A stretch of 64,000 nucleotides of DNA from Camillea tinctor. Its lineage: Eukaryota; Ascomycota; Sordariomycetes; Xylariales; Xylariaceae. The stretch spans positions 124,001 through 188,000 of the forward strand of contig MU394074.1 in the NCBI GenBank assembly GCA_022578605.1, in the 5' to 3' direction. A program made the position numbers and the translations under genes. Of the stretch, positions 37,001 through 48,700 are shown in pieces (position 1 is the stretch's first letter; each line of letters begins with the position of its first letter). The notes under the pieces are model-generated. The model saw only the letters and a program-made list of their open reading frames with translations, searched no databases and was not told the origin of the DNA.

Positions 37001-37924
37001 TTAGGCATATTTCAGGCATTAGAGCGTTTCATACATAAGGGTAAAGGCATATCCATTATGTGAAAGTTTAGATATGTACATCAAAAACCCTTGTATCTTT
37101 CCCCCCACATGACATAGAATTGGTGGCGTTACAGGTCGCCTGGTTAAGCTTCAGTGGCAATAGACACTTCATAGAGAACTAGAGTAATGTTTATGTAAGA
37201 TAACATGTCTTATGCATAATAGCCGTCTTTCATCTCTCTATTTCGAAAAATATCGAAGGGGTATCTATTATATATATATATTGGATGGATATTCCCATCA
37301 TCCATCGTGAGTTTTATCTAATTAAGCAACCTTATGATTCTAAGTTCAACACGTAACATCATGCTATCCCACATGATCCTACACCGCAATTCTATCCTCA
37401 AACAGCCGCAGCCTATGGTAACAAGGGCATAGTGGGGATATAGACATTATATATTATACCCTGGATATATGCTAGCATCAGGGTCGGCAACTTCGGAAGA
37501 GATACTGCGTTATTGGTCTATAGGCTTTCTATACGAGAGACGATGCTATCTCCATTGCTTAACAGTTGGTTATTCTATAGTTATTACTAAACAGCTTCAG
37601 TAAGAGTGATATAACTGCGATCAACATTACCTGCAATGATTATTAAACTTGAACATTTTATAGCTAGTTTGTGAAAGTGGGACTATATGGGACTTATAGA
37701 GGATGGGTTTTGTAAGGCTATAAGCTCACGACGAGCCGTGATCCGCAAGTAATCTCGCAGAGTCCTTCCTTGCTTCTGGAGAGTAACGAACCACAGCAGA
37801 ATACGCCAGACGAGACTGCCTATTCAGGCACCTTACATTTTAACCCATCAGGTGACCAGCGCGTTGTTTGACTCGCAGCCCGACGATACTCGGATTATTT
37901 ACCCTCCACTTCCCGAGAGAATCT
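34066..37924. other. AT-rich region, no gene seen
   Basis: Very AT-rich sequence dense in stop codons on all frames. The longest ORF is 61 codons (36723-36908) and of random composition. This looks like degenerate repeat DNA. Confidence 0.6.
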
Positions 37925-38353
37925 TCAATTTCGGGAGAAGATCTCAGAGTAGAGGATCAGAGCACGGACCTCGATGCTCTTCCGTGGGTTTGCTTTTTTT
38001 GGAGGCTTGGTTGTGCGTAATGCTTGAAAGAATGGCGTCTGATAACGTCAGTTATTGGGAAACCGGTCTGGATCGTTACGCCAAAAAAAAAAAAAAAAAC
38101 ATGTCTCACATGGAGCTTTGACGCTGGGGTCCTAGCAAAGGCGCTTGAAGATCAGAACTTCGCTCGGTGACTGCTCCTTCAGATAGTACCACTTCTGGAT
38201 CCCGCCATGCATGACGTAGTATTTAGACCTCGTGCTTCCTGGTATCACCCAAGCCGATCTCTGGGAGATCTCTGGGGTTGATAGGTTCTCCCGTCGCCAA
38301 CTGCAAATGTCCACTTTGTTAACTAGGCGGAGCACCTGATGCTGCTTTACCAA
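37925..38353 (-). pseudogene. C-terminal remnant of a CmcJ/AsaB-like oxygenase-family gene
   Basis: Minus-strand pieces in different frames spell, in the right order, the C-terminal hallmarks of the fungal CmcJ/AsaB/NvfI-like family (often annotated as GA4 desaturase or hydroxylase/methyltransferase): an NPRDLPE-like segment, QKWYYLKEQSPSEVLIFK, DPSVKAPCE after a TAG stop, a RHSFKH piece, then PRKSIEVRALILYSE near 37930-37975. At least one stop and two or more frameshifts separate them, and a poly-T run (poly-A on the plus strand, 38083-38099) interrupts the sequence. The N-terminal two thirds are absent. Members act on secondary metabolites, so a biosynthetic gene once stood here. It is now non-functional. 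Confidence 0.7.
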
Positions 38354-40268
38354 CAGAATACAGCTCTATCTGGTTATAAATATGGGAAATACCGGCTTCA
38401 GCACCTTATTACATTGGCAGAGGCTTTTTGGTGCCTCGCTTGGAGAATGGATATGGGATATATATTAGTGTAGGCGTGGTTTGCTAGAATATAATATAGT
38501 TGTATCAATTTATAGATATTAATATCATCCTTGCTAATACAGACTACTATAGATCTAGATGCGGGGCAAGTCAGAATCTTATTAATGATATGAGCAGTGT
38601 CTTAGTTCCAATTTACTCTCTAATATTAAATAGCAAAGAACCACGATGTCGACACTAGGACCCTTCTCGTAAGCATCTCATTGATTGCTAGTATGTACTG
38701 CTACGAGAACCACGGCAAGAGCACTGGTCTTCACTCTGGATTTGGTATATTCTCATGGATAGTCTGGGTCCTAGCTGTCGCATCTGCTCTTCTTTGGATG
38801 CTTCAACATAGAATTTCAGTTCTTCAAACAGTAATATTTTATGATCTATATAGGTTCTTGGTGATTGATTTCCAGTTCAAGGACTATATACTACCTTCGT
38901 CGTATTATTTGCAAGCTTCATCTCCAAAAATGCAAATAAAGGTAATGATCCCGTTAGTAGTCATAAAAGTTGATGCCTTTCTTCCACTTTGATGAGCCCC
39001 CTTGAATATTATGCGCACCCTCAATTGAACTAGGTTGCAAATGACATCACTTTGTGTGGTAAGACTGTCTACGGGATAACTAGATAATACACCGATTGCC
39101 GTTGAATTGGTGGTACTTATCTATGATACAATATGCTGTGGAATTTGGTTCACAAGCAATTCAAGAAAGTAGAAATGTTTCGGGACATTTGAGGCTGCCC
39201 ATATGTGATCTCCCGCGATTCGGTATCTGGGCAGGGCTATACCATCCCTATAGCATTTAAAACCCATTTCCTAAACAGTTTCCTTGGGAGGTGGTGGCAA
39301 GTTTTCCTTTTTTCTAAAAGTGAGGGAATTATAAACTGATCTCTATAGAACCCTTGGAGATTTTGAGAACCAATCACTCCCCCCCACAAATGACTTCTCA
39401 TAACCTCCTATATGGGAATCATGTGCATATACGTATCGGGCATACACATAGCTAGTACTATGCTAATGACTTGGTTGCACCCCGGTTGGTATCACATGTA
39501 GTTTCAGTTATAGTTTCTTGCATAACGACAACAACAACATGGTTACCTAAGTTCTTGCTAAGTCTTCGTGATGTGGTACTGCCTATAACTTGTAACCAAA
39601 GAAATCCCATTATTGCCAATTTTTAAGCTATACTATTGTTTTGCGAATAGAATTTCTTAGCTGACCCCCGAAATGCATGGTTCACTTCTCAATGGTACCC
39701 TTTGCGTGAAGTATGGCTCACGTCATACTTAGAATGGGCAAATCATAATCGTTAAATTTTGTTATCTCGTCTTTGATTTAGGGGCTTATGGTGTGTTGGA
39801 CAAGACAGTGGGGGTAGTATCACCGATCAAGAGTAGGGGTATAGCGAACCCATGTGGAGAAAGGATTCCAGAACGAGAGCCAAGCTGGGCTGCGAGATTC
39901 GAGTGGGCCTCTATGCATGTTAAGAAATCAGTTCATCAGATAGAAGAGTAGTATTGCAAAGCAGCAGCTACGATTTGCGATGGTTTGAGCGACCTCGGCA
40001 TTTTCCACTCATTCTTGATCCAGTGCTGACATCTCTTTGGTGCTTCAAAGTGAATTACGACCTATAATATAAGACAACCTTTATCCATGTGATTTAACAA
40101 CATGCAGTATAATTTATAAAGTAGTGAATATCTGTCTAGGTATTGGTATAGTCATGCTCCTCCCCCATTCTTCGACTTGAATACATCCCACTATTAGGAT
40201 TCAGAACATCAGAAGCCAAGATTATATTACAATATATATTCCTCCTGCACCCAAATAGCACGGCCTCG
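38354..40268. other. AT-rich region upstream of the P450 gene
   Basis: No gene is supported. A 103-codon plus-strand frame at 38681-38992 lacks a convincing start and family. A copy of the dispersed repeat occurs at 39494-39575. The last 200 bases should hold the P450 promoter. Confidence 0.5.
39494..39575 (+). repeat. Dispersed short repeat, copy 4 (reference copy)
   Basis: The longest copy, used as reference: starts ATGTAGTTTCAGTTATAG, contains CGACAACAACAACATGG, ends TTACCTAAGTTCTTGCTAAG. Related copies lie at 20025-20062 (reverse), 23755-23820, 26760-26825 and 42040-42095. No coding capacity; it could be the end of a small transposon (MITE). Confidence 0.55.
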
Positions 40269-41973
40269 ATGATGTTTTATATTATACTTTCTCTGATAGG
40301 AATTATTCTATACAACATTTACTTTCAGAAGAAAGCTAGGCCTAATCTCCCCCCGGGGCCGAAGCCAGTTCCTTTACTTGGGAATATCAGAGATTTGCCT
40401 CCCAAAGGTTCCCTAGAGTACCAGCATTGGCTCAAGTTCAAAGATATCTATGGCCCCATTAGTAGTATAGCTGTCCTCGGACAGTCACTCATCATACTTC
40501 ATGACCGTCAAGCAGTATCTTACTTACTAGAGAAATCTTCGGCGAAGACATCAGGACGGCCAGATCTGCACTTCGCCCGTAAGCTATGTGGATACGGTGA
40601 TCTTTTGACTTTGGAACAATATGACACAACATTTCGGCAGCGTCGCAAATTGATACACCAGAATATGGGTTCTAGGGGCACAGCAGCACGGTTTCGAGAT
40701 ATCCAAGATATGGAGTCGCATCGGTTTCTTCTGCGAGTTCTAAACGACCCCGCAAACCTTATACAACACCTAAAGACGTAGGTTCAGCCTAGGCCTCCTT
40801 TCTTCTTTTTCTTTGCAATCCCCTTGTTTTCTTCCTTCATTAACTCCATTGTCTAGTGAGGCAAGTGCTATCATTTTACGAATTACATACGGCTACTCCA
40901 TAGAGCCGCATGGAGCCGACCCCCTAACTCTTCTGATCGATCGTATGATGCATGGCTTCTCGGCTGCGGTTACTCCCTTCGTCTGGCCGGTCGATATTAT
41001 ACATCAGCTTGAGTATCTTCCAGAATGGCTCCCGGGGATGTCCTTTAAAAGATTGGCCCGTGAATGGAACAGTGTTACTCACACAACCATCGAAGCTCCT
41101 TACGCATTTGTTCGACAGCAGATGGCAAAGGGTAGTCACCGAATGTCGTATGTCTCTTCGCTTGTCGAACAACAGAATTATGGTGATGGTGATGATGATG
41201 ATGCTGGTGATAGTGATGGTGCGAATGACACGCTAAGTGAAGACTATGAGGGCACTATCAAGAAAACGGCGGCGATCATGTACGGCGGGGGGGCCGATAC
41301 GACTGTGTCGGCTATTAGCAGTTTTGTCCTGGCTATGGTCCTTTTCCCCACCATCCAAAAGAAGGCGCAAGATGAGATCGACCTTGTTGTTGGTGTTGAT
41401 AGGTTGCCTCAATTTCAAGATCGAGATCACTTACCATACGTTAATGCTTTAGTGATGGAAACACTCCGGTGGATGCCCGTTGGACCAATGGCCACACCTC
41501 ATGTGGCTGATGAAGATATCAACTATGGGGGATTTTTTATTCCAAAGGGATCAATCCTGTGTCCAGCAGTATGGTGGTTCTTGCATGATCCTAAGACCTA
41601 TTCAGATCCGTCTTCCTTTGACCCTGGTAGATACATGGAACCCCGAAATGAGCCTGACCCTACAAATGATGCCTTCGGGTATGGCCGCAGAATTTGCCCT
41701 GGCCGGTTTTTGGCAATTGAGAACCTTTTTATCACCATCTCACGTCTCTTAGCGGTATTCGACATAGAAAATGCCATTGACGAATCAGGCAAAAAGATCT
41801 ATCCTAAGCCGGAAATGACAAGTGGCTTGATCAGCCATCCCGTCGAATTTCCCTACAGCATCAAGCCTAGGAGTGATAAACATATGGATCTGATCAGATG
41901 TGTCGAGGTGGAGCATCCGTGGGAAGAGAGTGATGCAAGACACCTCCAAAGCCACTTGACTAATATAGCCTAG
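40269..41973 (+). CDS. Cytochrome P450 monooxygenase
   Basis: The model is join(40269..40777,40857..41973), giving 541 aa. The 79-nt intron has donor GTAGGT and acceptor TCTAG. This is a microsomal class II P450: an N-terminal membrane anchor (about residues 2-18) is followed by a proline-rich hinge (RPNLPPGPKPVPLLGN). The I-helix motif GGGADTT is at 313-319, the K-helix ExxR is E371-R374, and the heme-binding FGYGRRICPG has Cys450 as thiolate ligand. The type is that of fungal OrdA-like (O-methylsterigmatocystin oxidoreductase-like) enzymes, but the substrate is unknown. An acidic Asp/Gly insertion coded by GAT-rich triplets (41180-41220) precedes the I-helix. Heme, oxygen and redox motifs are intact, so it should be functional. 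No backbone synthase lies nearby, so no metabolite cluster is evident. Confidence 0.93.
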
Positions 41974-42321
41974 TGTCAGAGATTCGAATGGAACAGAGAC
42001 GGTGTTCCTGTACATAGTTAGCGGTGATATCAATATATAGTTGCAGTCTAGGTTCTTCGCATAACAACGTATTAATTAGGTACTTGCAGGCCTTGCTTGA
42101 ATACAGTAATTTCCCGATTTATCCTAACGTTGTTTGCCTTATTACTCCTCAGCTCCAGACATAATACCCACACCACCATTGTGGCCCTTTATCTACCACC
42201 AAATATATATGGCATACGGAAGAAATATAGAGTATGCTTCTGTTCATGGACGACTAGAAGTAGAATAAGTCTATATAACCATTACAAGAACACAACAAAG
42301 TTATTTCAGTACCCTCATTCT
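41974..42321. other. Convergent 3' region between P450 and DUF6540 genes
   Basis: Contains the 3' UTRs of two convergent genes and a diverged dispersed-repeat copy at 42040-42095. No ORF of interest. Confidence 0.6.
42040..42095 (+). repeat. Dispersed short repeat, copy 5 (diverged)
   Basis: Its first half (ATAGTTGCAGTCTAGGTTCT followed by TCGCATAACAAC) aligns with the first half of the copy at 39494-39575 at roughly three of four positions. The second half is weaker. Confidence 0.4.
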
Positions 42322-42934
42322 CTACGGGGTGATTTCTTTTCCTTGGAATATATCCCAAGTTGCTGCTTTGGACTGGTCATACTGTCGCTGCCCATCAAAG
42401 CGATGCTCACTTTTCTTTTTCTCCACGTACCACATGGCAGCATCCCGCACCGCTTTCCAACTATCCGCCGCTCTACCCAGTGCATCACCATCTTCCATGG
42501 CCTTTCGGAATGCCTCTTCTACCCACCCGACACAGTTCCAACCAGGCACCTCGGGTCGAATCGGGGTACTTTGGAATACCGATTTAAGGCGGTCGACATC
42601 CTTGATCTTTGCAATGACAACCCGTGCTAGTAGCATTTTCGTTGCTCGGAGTGCGATGGTTGATTCGTCGTAGGCCCACATCGAGTGTGGTTCGGAAGAT
42701 TCGCCACCAGAAGTCAGAGACTCCATAGCATGAAAGCGCACCCCCTGGCCTCCTTCTCTGGGTTCGACCTTGGGCCCAATGATGAAAGCCCAGTGATATC
42801 TAGTTATTTGTTAATAATATCATCTCGTCCGAAACCAATGATATATATACTAACTTATCTTCTTGCCCCGGCATCTTGGCCGTGCCTCCTCGTGCATAGA
42901 GGGCAATGTAGAGGCGATCTTTGTTGGAACGCAT
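42322..42934 (-). CDS. DUF6540 family protein, two exons
   Basis: The model is complement(join(42322..42799,42855..42934)), giving 185 aa. The 55-nt intron has donor GTTAGT and acceptor ACTAG. The start MRSNKDRLYIALYARGG, then YHWAFIIGPK at the exon junction, RFHAMESL, TPIRPEVPGWNCVGWVEEA and the end (TWDIFQGKEITP) match the pattern I associate with the fungal DUF6540 family. The WNCVGWV segment has a Cys after an Asn, and a YHWA His lies upstream, faintly recalling papain-like/NlpC folds. That is only inference. No signal peptide. Function unknown. It converges with the P450 gene. Confidence 0.82.
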
Positions 42935-43977
42935 ATTGACTCAATGGCTTGGAGGTATGTAGACGAAGTAAAATTCAGACCCAAATATACTGATTGATGA
43001 GTCGAGACATAAAGTTGAGATATGGGATATGGGATATGGGTTGTGTATTGTGATACGAAGATTCAGTTCGATCCCGAAATACCCAATTCCTGTTAATAAA
43101 AGGAACAGAACCAGAAGCTCTTTTGCTCTTTCCCACTGCTACAGTAGAGTTCCAGTTGACATTTTAAGTAAATAGGATCTAGGAAGGAGATGTCTAAGAG
43201 GCGATAAGGAAGATGTATGGTAGGTACCTAGGCTATGCAGAGGGGTGTGTAACCCGTAGTTGACCATACCTAGCTTGAAATAGTTCTTTCTTAGTATTTA
43301 GTATCTAACCCAGACCCATTCACTAGGTACTTAGGTATCTAGTATGTACTTAATGCATGGCTTATAAAATAAAGTGACCTTAATTGCTTTACTTGTTATA
43401 AACTTCTTAAAATATTTATATTTTTAACTTTTAAAATAAAAAACTAATAATTACACCAATAAAGCTAATAAGAAATTCGTGTAATATTTAGCAAGATATG
43501 CACTTTAATTAATCTAAACACACTGTTGTGAAGACTAAGAGAACTAAAGACCACATCTCTGTGTATATAGTTCGCGATGCATTACAAGTTTGCGATAGTT
43601 TCTTTCTTTTTCATCATCATGGCATGTCGGCGTTACTATACAGCTTAGATCAATACATTTTTTTACTTTTCGAAATCTTTATGTCTCTATTTCGAATAAA
43701 CAGTATGATGGTTGGGTGTCATAGACTAGGGACCACAGTCCCTAGTCCCTCACAGCCTCATACAACTGTTGGTAGGGGGTCTCCTCTATCTCTAGTTCGA
43801 CACTATTATAATTATACCCTTTGTTATTTTTTTTTTATATATAATTTCATTACTCTACCATTCTCTGATAGACCTCCGATAGACACCTTTCACTGTAGCA
43901 ATATAAAACCATCTCAACTCAGAGTATCGTAAATAATCGACTACCCGGGTGACTTCAACTTTGGTTGGCAACCTTGC
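42935..43977. other. AT-rich intergenic stretch
   Basis: Promoter side of the DUF6540 gene followed by AT-rich DNA. Contains a 22-base identity with 26261-26282 (at 43702-43723), directly followed by a perfect 10-bp inverted repeat (43724-43747). No gene is seen. Confidence 0.55.
43724..43747. repeat. Perfect 10-bp inverted repeat with 4-base loop
   Basis: GACTAGGGAC, loop CACA, then GTCCCTAGTC. It starts immediately after the 22-base sequence shared with 26261-26282. It could be the tip of a small inverted-repeat element or a binding site for a dimeric protein. Confidence 0.8.
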
Positions 43978-44850
43978 CTAGAAATCGCCAAAGTATTGAC
44001 GTCGAATATTTTCCATCTCTAGCTCGTATGGAAGCGGTTTTAGAAACTTATCTATCTCCTCCCGCCAAAATTCGTTATACGGATTGACATAAGAAGCGGT
44101 TGTGTATTCCCAGTATGGCGGATACCATCCTGCCGTTTCCCAATCTATGATTCCTACCACTTCATCACCTCGCACCAGCACATTTAAGCTGCTAAGATCT
44201 CCATGTGTAAGGATGGGCCTGGAAAATTCCCGATCGTGAAATTCGCCCAATTGTTTCATCTCTGTAGCCAAGTCGGGGTGGTTTTCGGTAGACACAAACG
44301 TGTGGTTGCTCAGGTTCATGCCATTGGTTAATGATCTGTGAAATCCTTTTATATCACTGAACGGTCCCCGGAAGCCCTCCCCATGCAAACGGGCATCATA
44401 GATAGGACCCCCCAGGATATTGGAAACACCGCCGCCATCTGGGGGCTCGACAGCGTGGAGCTGTTGGATGAGGCTCTCAAGCTGTGCAAGAACTTTTCGT
44501 TTGGACTCTTCTGACCGGTATACCCAGCCACAGGCAGCCATTTTCCCGTCGATTCTTTCCATAACCGTATATGCCTTGCCTCGCCACTCGAAAGCGCAGT
44601 AAACCTTTGGCACTGGAATCGAGGTGTGCTGTGCTACGAATCGCATGGTATGCGCCTCGGATAAACTTGCAAAGTGCGTGCCTCTAATCTTGATGCAAAA
44701 TCCCCACACAAAAAGAATTCCATTTCCTGGGTGTTTCCAAAACCATCGCAGGTACCTCCATGTTGAAACGTAGACGGCGATGATGGTAAGAGCCCGGATC
44801 CAGAATCTGTCATTGATTGGCGGCTCGTCCTTGATTGGTGGTGCAACCAT
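43978..44850 (-). CDS. Aminoglycoside phosphotransferase (APH)-like kinase
   Basis: A single exon of 290 aa. It is a protein-kinase-like small-molecule kinase of the APH/choline-kinase fold. The catalytic loop HGDLSSLNVLV places Asp218 as base and Asn223 as metal ligand, and IDWETAG at 235-241 (Asp236) replaces the DFG motif. The N-lobe segment YTVMERIDG is also typical. In fungi these genes are abundant and their substrates are mostly unknown; antibiotic resistance should not be assumed. A hydrophobic stretch near residues 16-33 could be a membrane anchor, but Trp/Arg residues interrupt it. The ATG at 44850 is the only good start. Confidence 0.9.
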   Translation of the reverse strand: MVAPPIKDEPPINDRFWIRALTIIAVYVSTWRYLRWFWKHPGNGILFVWGFCIKIRGTHFASLSEAHTMRFVAQHTSIPVPKVYCAFEWRGKAYTVMERIDGKMAACGWVYRSEESKRKVLAQLESLIQQLHAVEPPDGGGVSNILGGPIYDARLHGEGFRGPFSDIKGFHRSLTNGMNLSNHTFVSTENHPDLATEMKQLGEFHDREFSRPILTHGDLSSLNVLVRGDEVVGIIDWETAGWYPPYWEYTTASYVNPYNEFWREEIDKFLKPLPYELEMENIRRQYFGDF

Positions 44851-45742
44851 GATGCAGGGTTCTTGGTAAATTTCAGTCAGTCACTTGCGGAAAAAAGGTA
44901 GACTTGTGTCGGGGAAACCCTATGGGATAATGAGGCTGGAGGGGAAGTAAGGAAGAATAGAAGAAGATGTGGGGTTGGTAGTTTATACCAAGGTATTTAA
45001 ACGCTACTACACTAATTACCTACACGAGAGGTGTGTGTATAGAACACTCACACTTTAACTGCAGTGCTCTGGGTCACCCTACTTACTTAGACGTTAGCCC
45101 CATTGGTTACAGCAGCTATCCCTGTTACTCCATACAGGATACACCATATACAGCATATTTTTGGCTGCCGCATATAATTCTACATGTAAATATCCCTGAT
45201 ACATACAGCATATTTGCATACAGCATACAAAATTTCCAAAATATACTCAACCATTTCTTAAAATAAACCGTGATAGTCAATTGCCAACCCACTCGGATTA
45301 GTAGCATAGCCTAGGTTATATGCCAATCACACAATCAAGGGAGAAAATCACTCAGAATCATTATCATCTACCAGCATAATCTTCGCTTATATAAATCAGA
45401 TTGCTCAGCGCGCTAATAAAAGCACCGATTCCGTATTTTTCCTATAAACAGAGACTAGGGAAGGGGGGAGATGATGCTTCTGCTATCGACCTGCCAAGAG
45501 GGGCCTCAGAGTAGCGATAAATAGTGCATAGCCCGGCTTTACGTGTACATGTGCAAATGTCATTCCCCCCCTTTTCCTCTTCTTCTTCTCTCCCCCTCTC
45601 CCTCTCTCATTTCCCTGCCATTAAAATGCTGATATAACGGAACCATGGCGAATAGTGAAAATAGCACATGCGTCTCAAGTAGCCTCCCCCTTTTGTCCTA
45701 AGAGCGATACCTAGGCAGAAATCCACCCACAAATTACTTTCA
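44851..45742. other. Intergenic, APH promoter side and Spt6 3' flank
   Basis: AT-rich with TACAGCATA-like short repeats (45140-45230), then a pyrimidine tract (45565-45610) near the Spt6 3' end. No gene is seen. Confidence 0.6.
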
Positions 45743-48700
45743 TTATCTTCTCACTTGCTGCATTCTACTGATCTCGCTGTTAAATCTCAACTTAAAGCCG
45801 TTGCAGAGAGCGCGCATGTCTGGATACTGGTTCTTCATCATTTCAAAGGCGTGAGGAATGACTTTGACGTGCCACATTCCGATGGATGAACTCTTGCTGG
45901 CCTTGAAACATAGATTGAAATACCCCGGGTGTTTGGGGTTGATGCAGAATAAGTATATCGACCGGTTTGGATTGGCATCGGAGTAAGAAGTCAACCATCG
46001 CTCTGTTAACTGTTAGCATATTCTCATCAAGGACTATAATAGGGGGGGCGTGGTTGCTTACCAAGATCCGCAAGGCTACCCTTCTTGAACTTCTCGTGAC
46101 CCATCAATTCGTCGACCTTCTTAGCCATCGCTTTTACGTGATCCACAATCAATTCGTCGAGATCCGTATAGGTGTATTTACCACCGATCCGAAGCGTCTT
46201 TCCTACAGAGAACTCGGATTCCTTGTGCAACTCCAACACGTCGATATGTTGGTAGACATTATCGGCGACTTTCCAAGTAATCGTTAGATGGTCATTGCCC
46301 TTGGATGACGGTCGTATAACGACGTCACCTGCGGATTGGGAACCAAGGTACTCCTCGGCCTGAGTGGAATTGAAGGGTCGGAATAGAGGATGATTGATGA
46401 CTCTCTGTGTACGGCCGGTAACCTTGTCCTTCTCTCGCAGCGCATCCTGATCGTTATCTTCGAGCCTGTAGTCCCAGGTTCCGCGGTCATGGTCATTATG
46501 CTTCTTGAAAGGTTTTCGAAGTGCGTCCTCTCTTAGTGTAAGTTTGGCCAAGAAGTCCTTGCGGTTCAAATCCAAAAGCTTCGCCTGGACTGTTTGACCA
46601 ACGTGAATGACTTCACGAATGGACACGTTACTACGATGGCTGACTTCGTGGGATTCAATACGACCTTCGATTCCGCAGTCGAGTTTGGCAATGGCAAAAT
46701 CATCTTTCACCAGGCGAATGTTCACGGGGATAATCATGCCTTCAGCCAACGAGTCCTTCGTCTCACCCGTCAGCATAACAAAAATCTGATCAGGGGAGAG
46801 GGTGCTGAAGTTTCGTCGAAGCTCCTCGTACGGGGCCTGTAATTCTGCCCTGATCGTCTCAAGCGTGGCCCGTTTTCGTTGGCTGTAGTTCTTCTCTAAT
46901 TGCTCTGCATATTCCTCTAGGATGAGTTCATTGACCTTTTCTTGCTCATCTTCTCTGAAGAGCTTGCGGACAATGGCACCAGTTCCATTCTCATCAGTTT
47001 CGGCTTTAACATCCTCTTCGTCTAGTTCTAGGGCATCAGCTGCCATCTTGCGGCCAAGTTCGTAGTCTTCCGGGTGGACACGCGTGTTATCTAGGGGTTC
47101 CGAGGTCAAGTTCGTAGCATCGTACTCAATGTAGAGGAAACTAGCACAGTTGTTCCATACCCTTGGTCCAACGACAGGCAACTTATTGTTATCTGGATCG
47201 CCAACAAGCTCATCCCTCGAGTTGACAACACCACCGTTCGTATTGATAGCTTTGATGACGCTGGTTGCCTTGCGAGGACCCAATCCTGCAACATAAGGAA
47301 GAAGGTTTGCGGTGTAAGCATCGCTGACGGCTTCGTTGATGTCCACACCACAAAGGTTTACCATATCCACCATAGCGGTCTCAAGGTGCTTAAGTAATTT
47401 CTCTTGAGGCAAGAGATGCTGACAAGGGTTGAAGAGCAAGGAGGTTACGTCTTTTCCAAGAGCAGCATACTGCTTCATCGGATCCTGGAGGTATTTGGCC
47501 AAAGCAACACAGTATCTGGTGACCGAGTTCAACGTTGGGTGATCCCTCTGTGCCCGGGGGCTGTCTTTGTAAAGCCTCGCCACTTCATCATTGACAACCA
47601 CAACCTCTATTAAATCGCTGCGATAATCGTCCGAATCTGGATCCGCGTATTCAGGACCCATTAGTCCCTTCTCGTTTACTAGGTTTTCCACGTCACGGAT
47701 CAATCGATAGGTGTCGGCTGAAAAGCCCGCGACGCCGATGACGTCTGGCTTTCTACGTTCAATGACTTCGACAAAAGCTTCCCTCTGGGCTTCATCACGG
47801 CCCAAGTTTCCGAATTGACCTTGCTCGACGACCCGTCCGTCTTCTTCAACCCAAGCCCAGAAAACAGGGTCTCGAGCCGGATCGCCCATTCCGTTGGATA
47901 AAGCCAAGACACGAGGTGTGGTACCCAAGACCATGCCTTTGGGCTTGTATGGGGCCTGGTCAAGTCGCTTCGAATATTCTTCGCGACAGAGTTTGAGCAG
48001 CTCTTCTTGACATGCAGTTCGCAAGGTATCCTTGACCCCCTTTACCACGACTCGTTCAAGTTTCGTGAAAGCCGCATCGAGGACCTTCTGGCGCTCCTCA
48101 TTCCATGCATCGGCGAGTTCACTGTAGTTTTCGGAGGCGAATTCTGCGTGAAGCTGGCGACGGAATTCTCGTTCATTCTGCAATCGAAGTTTGACTTCAA
48201 TCAAACCCTCTTCTTCGGCCTTCATCATTTTTAAGAATAGCTCAGGCCGACGCGCAAGGTCACGAATTTCTTGATTGATGAGGTATTTGATCTCGTAATA
48301 TGGATGCGAGTCGTCAATCCTGCGCAGACCTTTCTCGGTTCTGTAGCAGCTAACCTCACCCATGAGGTAAAAGTTCTGCCTGAAATGCTTTCGCATTCTC
48401 GGGCTCATGAACAGCTCTTCGGCATACATTTGCTTGGCTTGGTACAGAACTTGATCGCCAGTAGGGAAGTCGCTGTCGGTCAGACTATCTGCGAGGTCAA
48501 TCGGCAGAGTCTTTTCATCATCGGAGATCACCTTCTTGCCTTCACGAAGAGCATTTTGGGCAAGCCGATCGGGAGAGATACCGTATGCCTTCACAAACTT
48601 GTAGGCCTTGCTTTTCCGTACGCGTTCAAAGACGGAAGATTTGGCACCCGGTCGTTTGTTTCCCTTCGCAACCCCGTTCATGGCAGCGATTTCTCTAAGC

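Noticed and set aside
37852..38121. 89-codon plus-strand ORF ending in a lysine run
   Set aside because: Antisense to the CmcJ-like remnant; the lysine run is the poly-A tract.
40269..44850. P450, DUF6540 and APH kinase as a biosynthetic gene cluster
   Set aside because: No polyketide, peptide or terpene synthase and no transporter or pathway regulator are nearby; adjacency alone is not enough.
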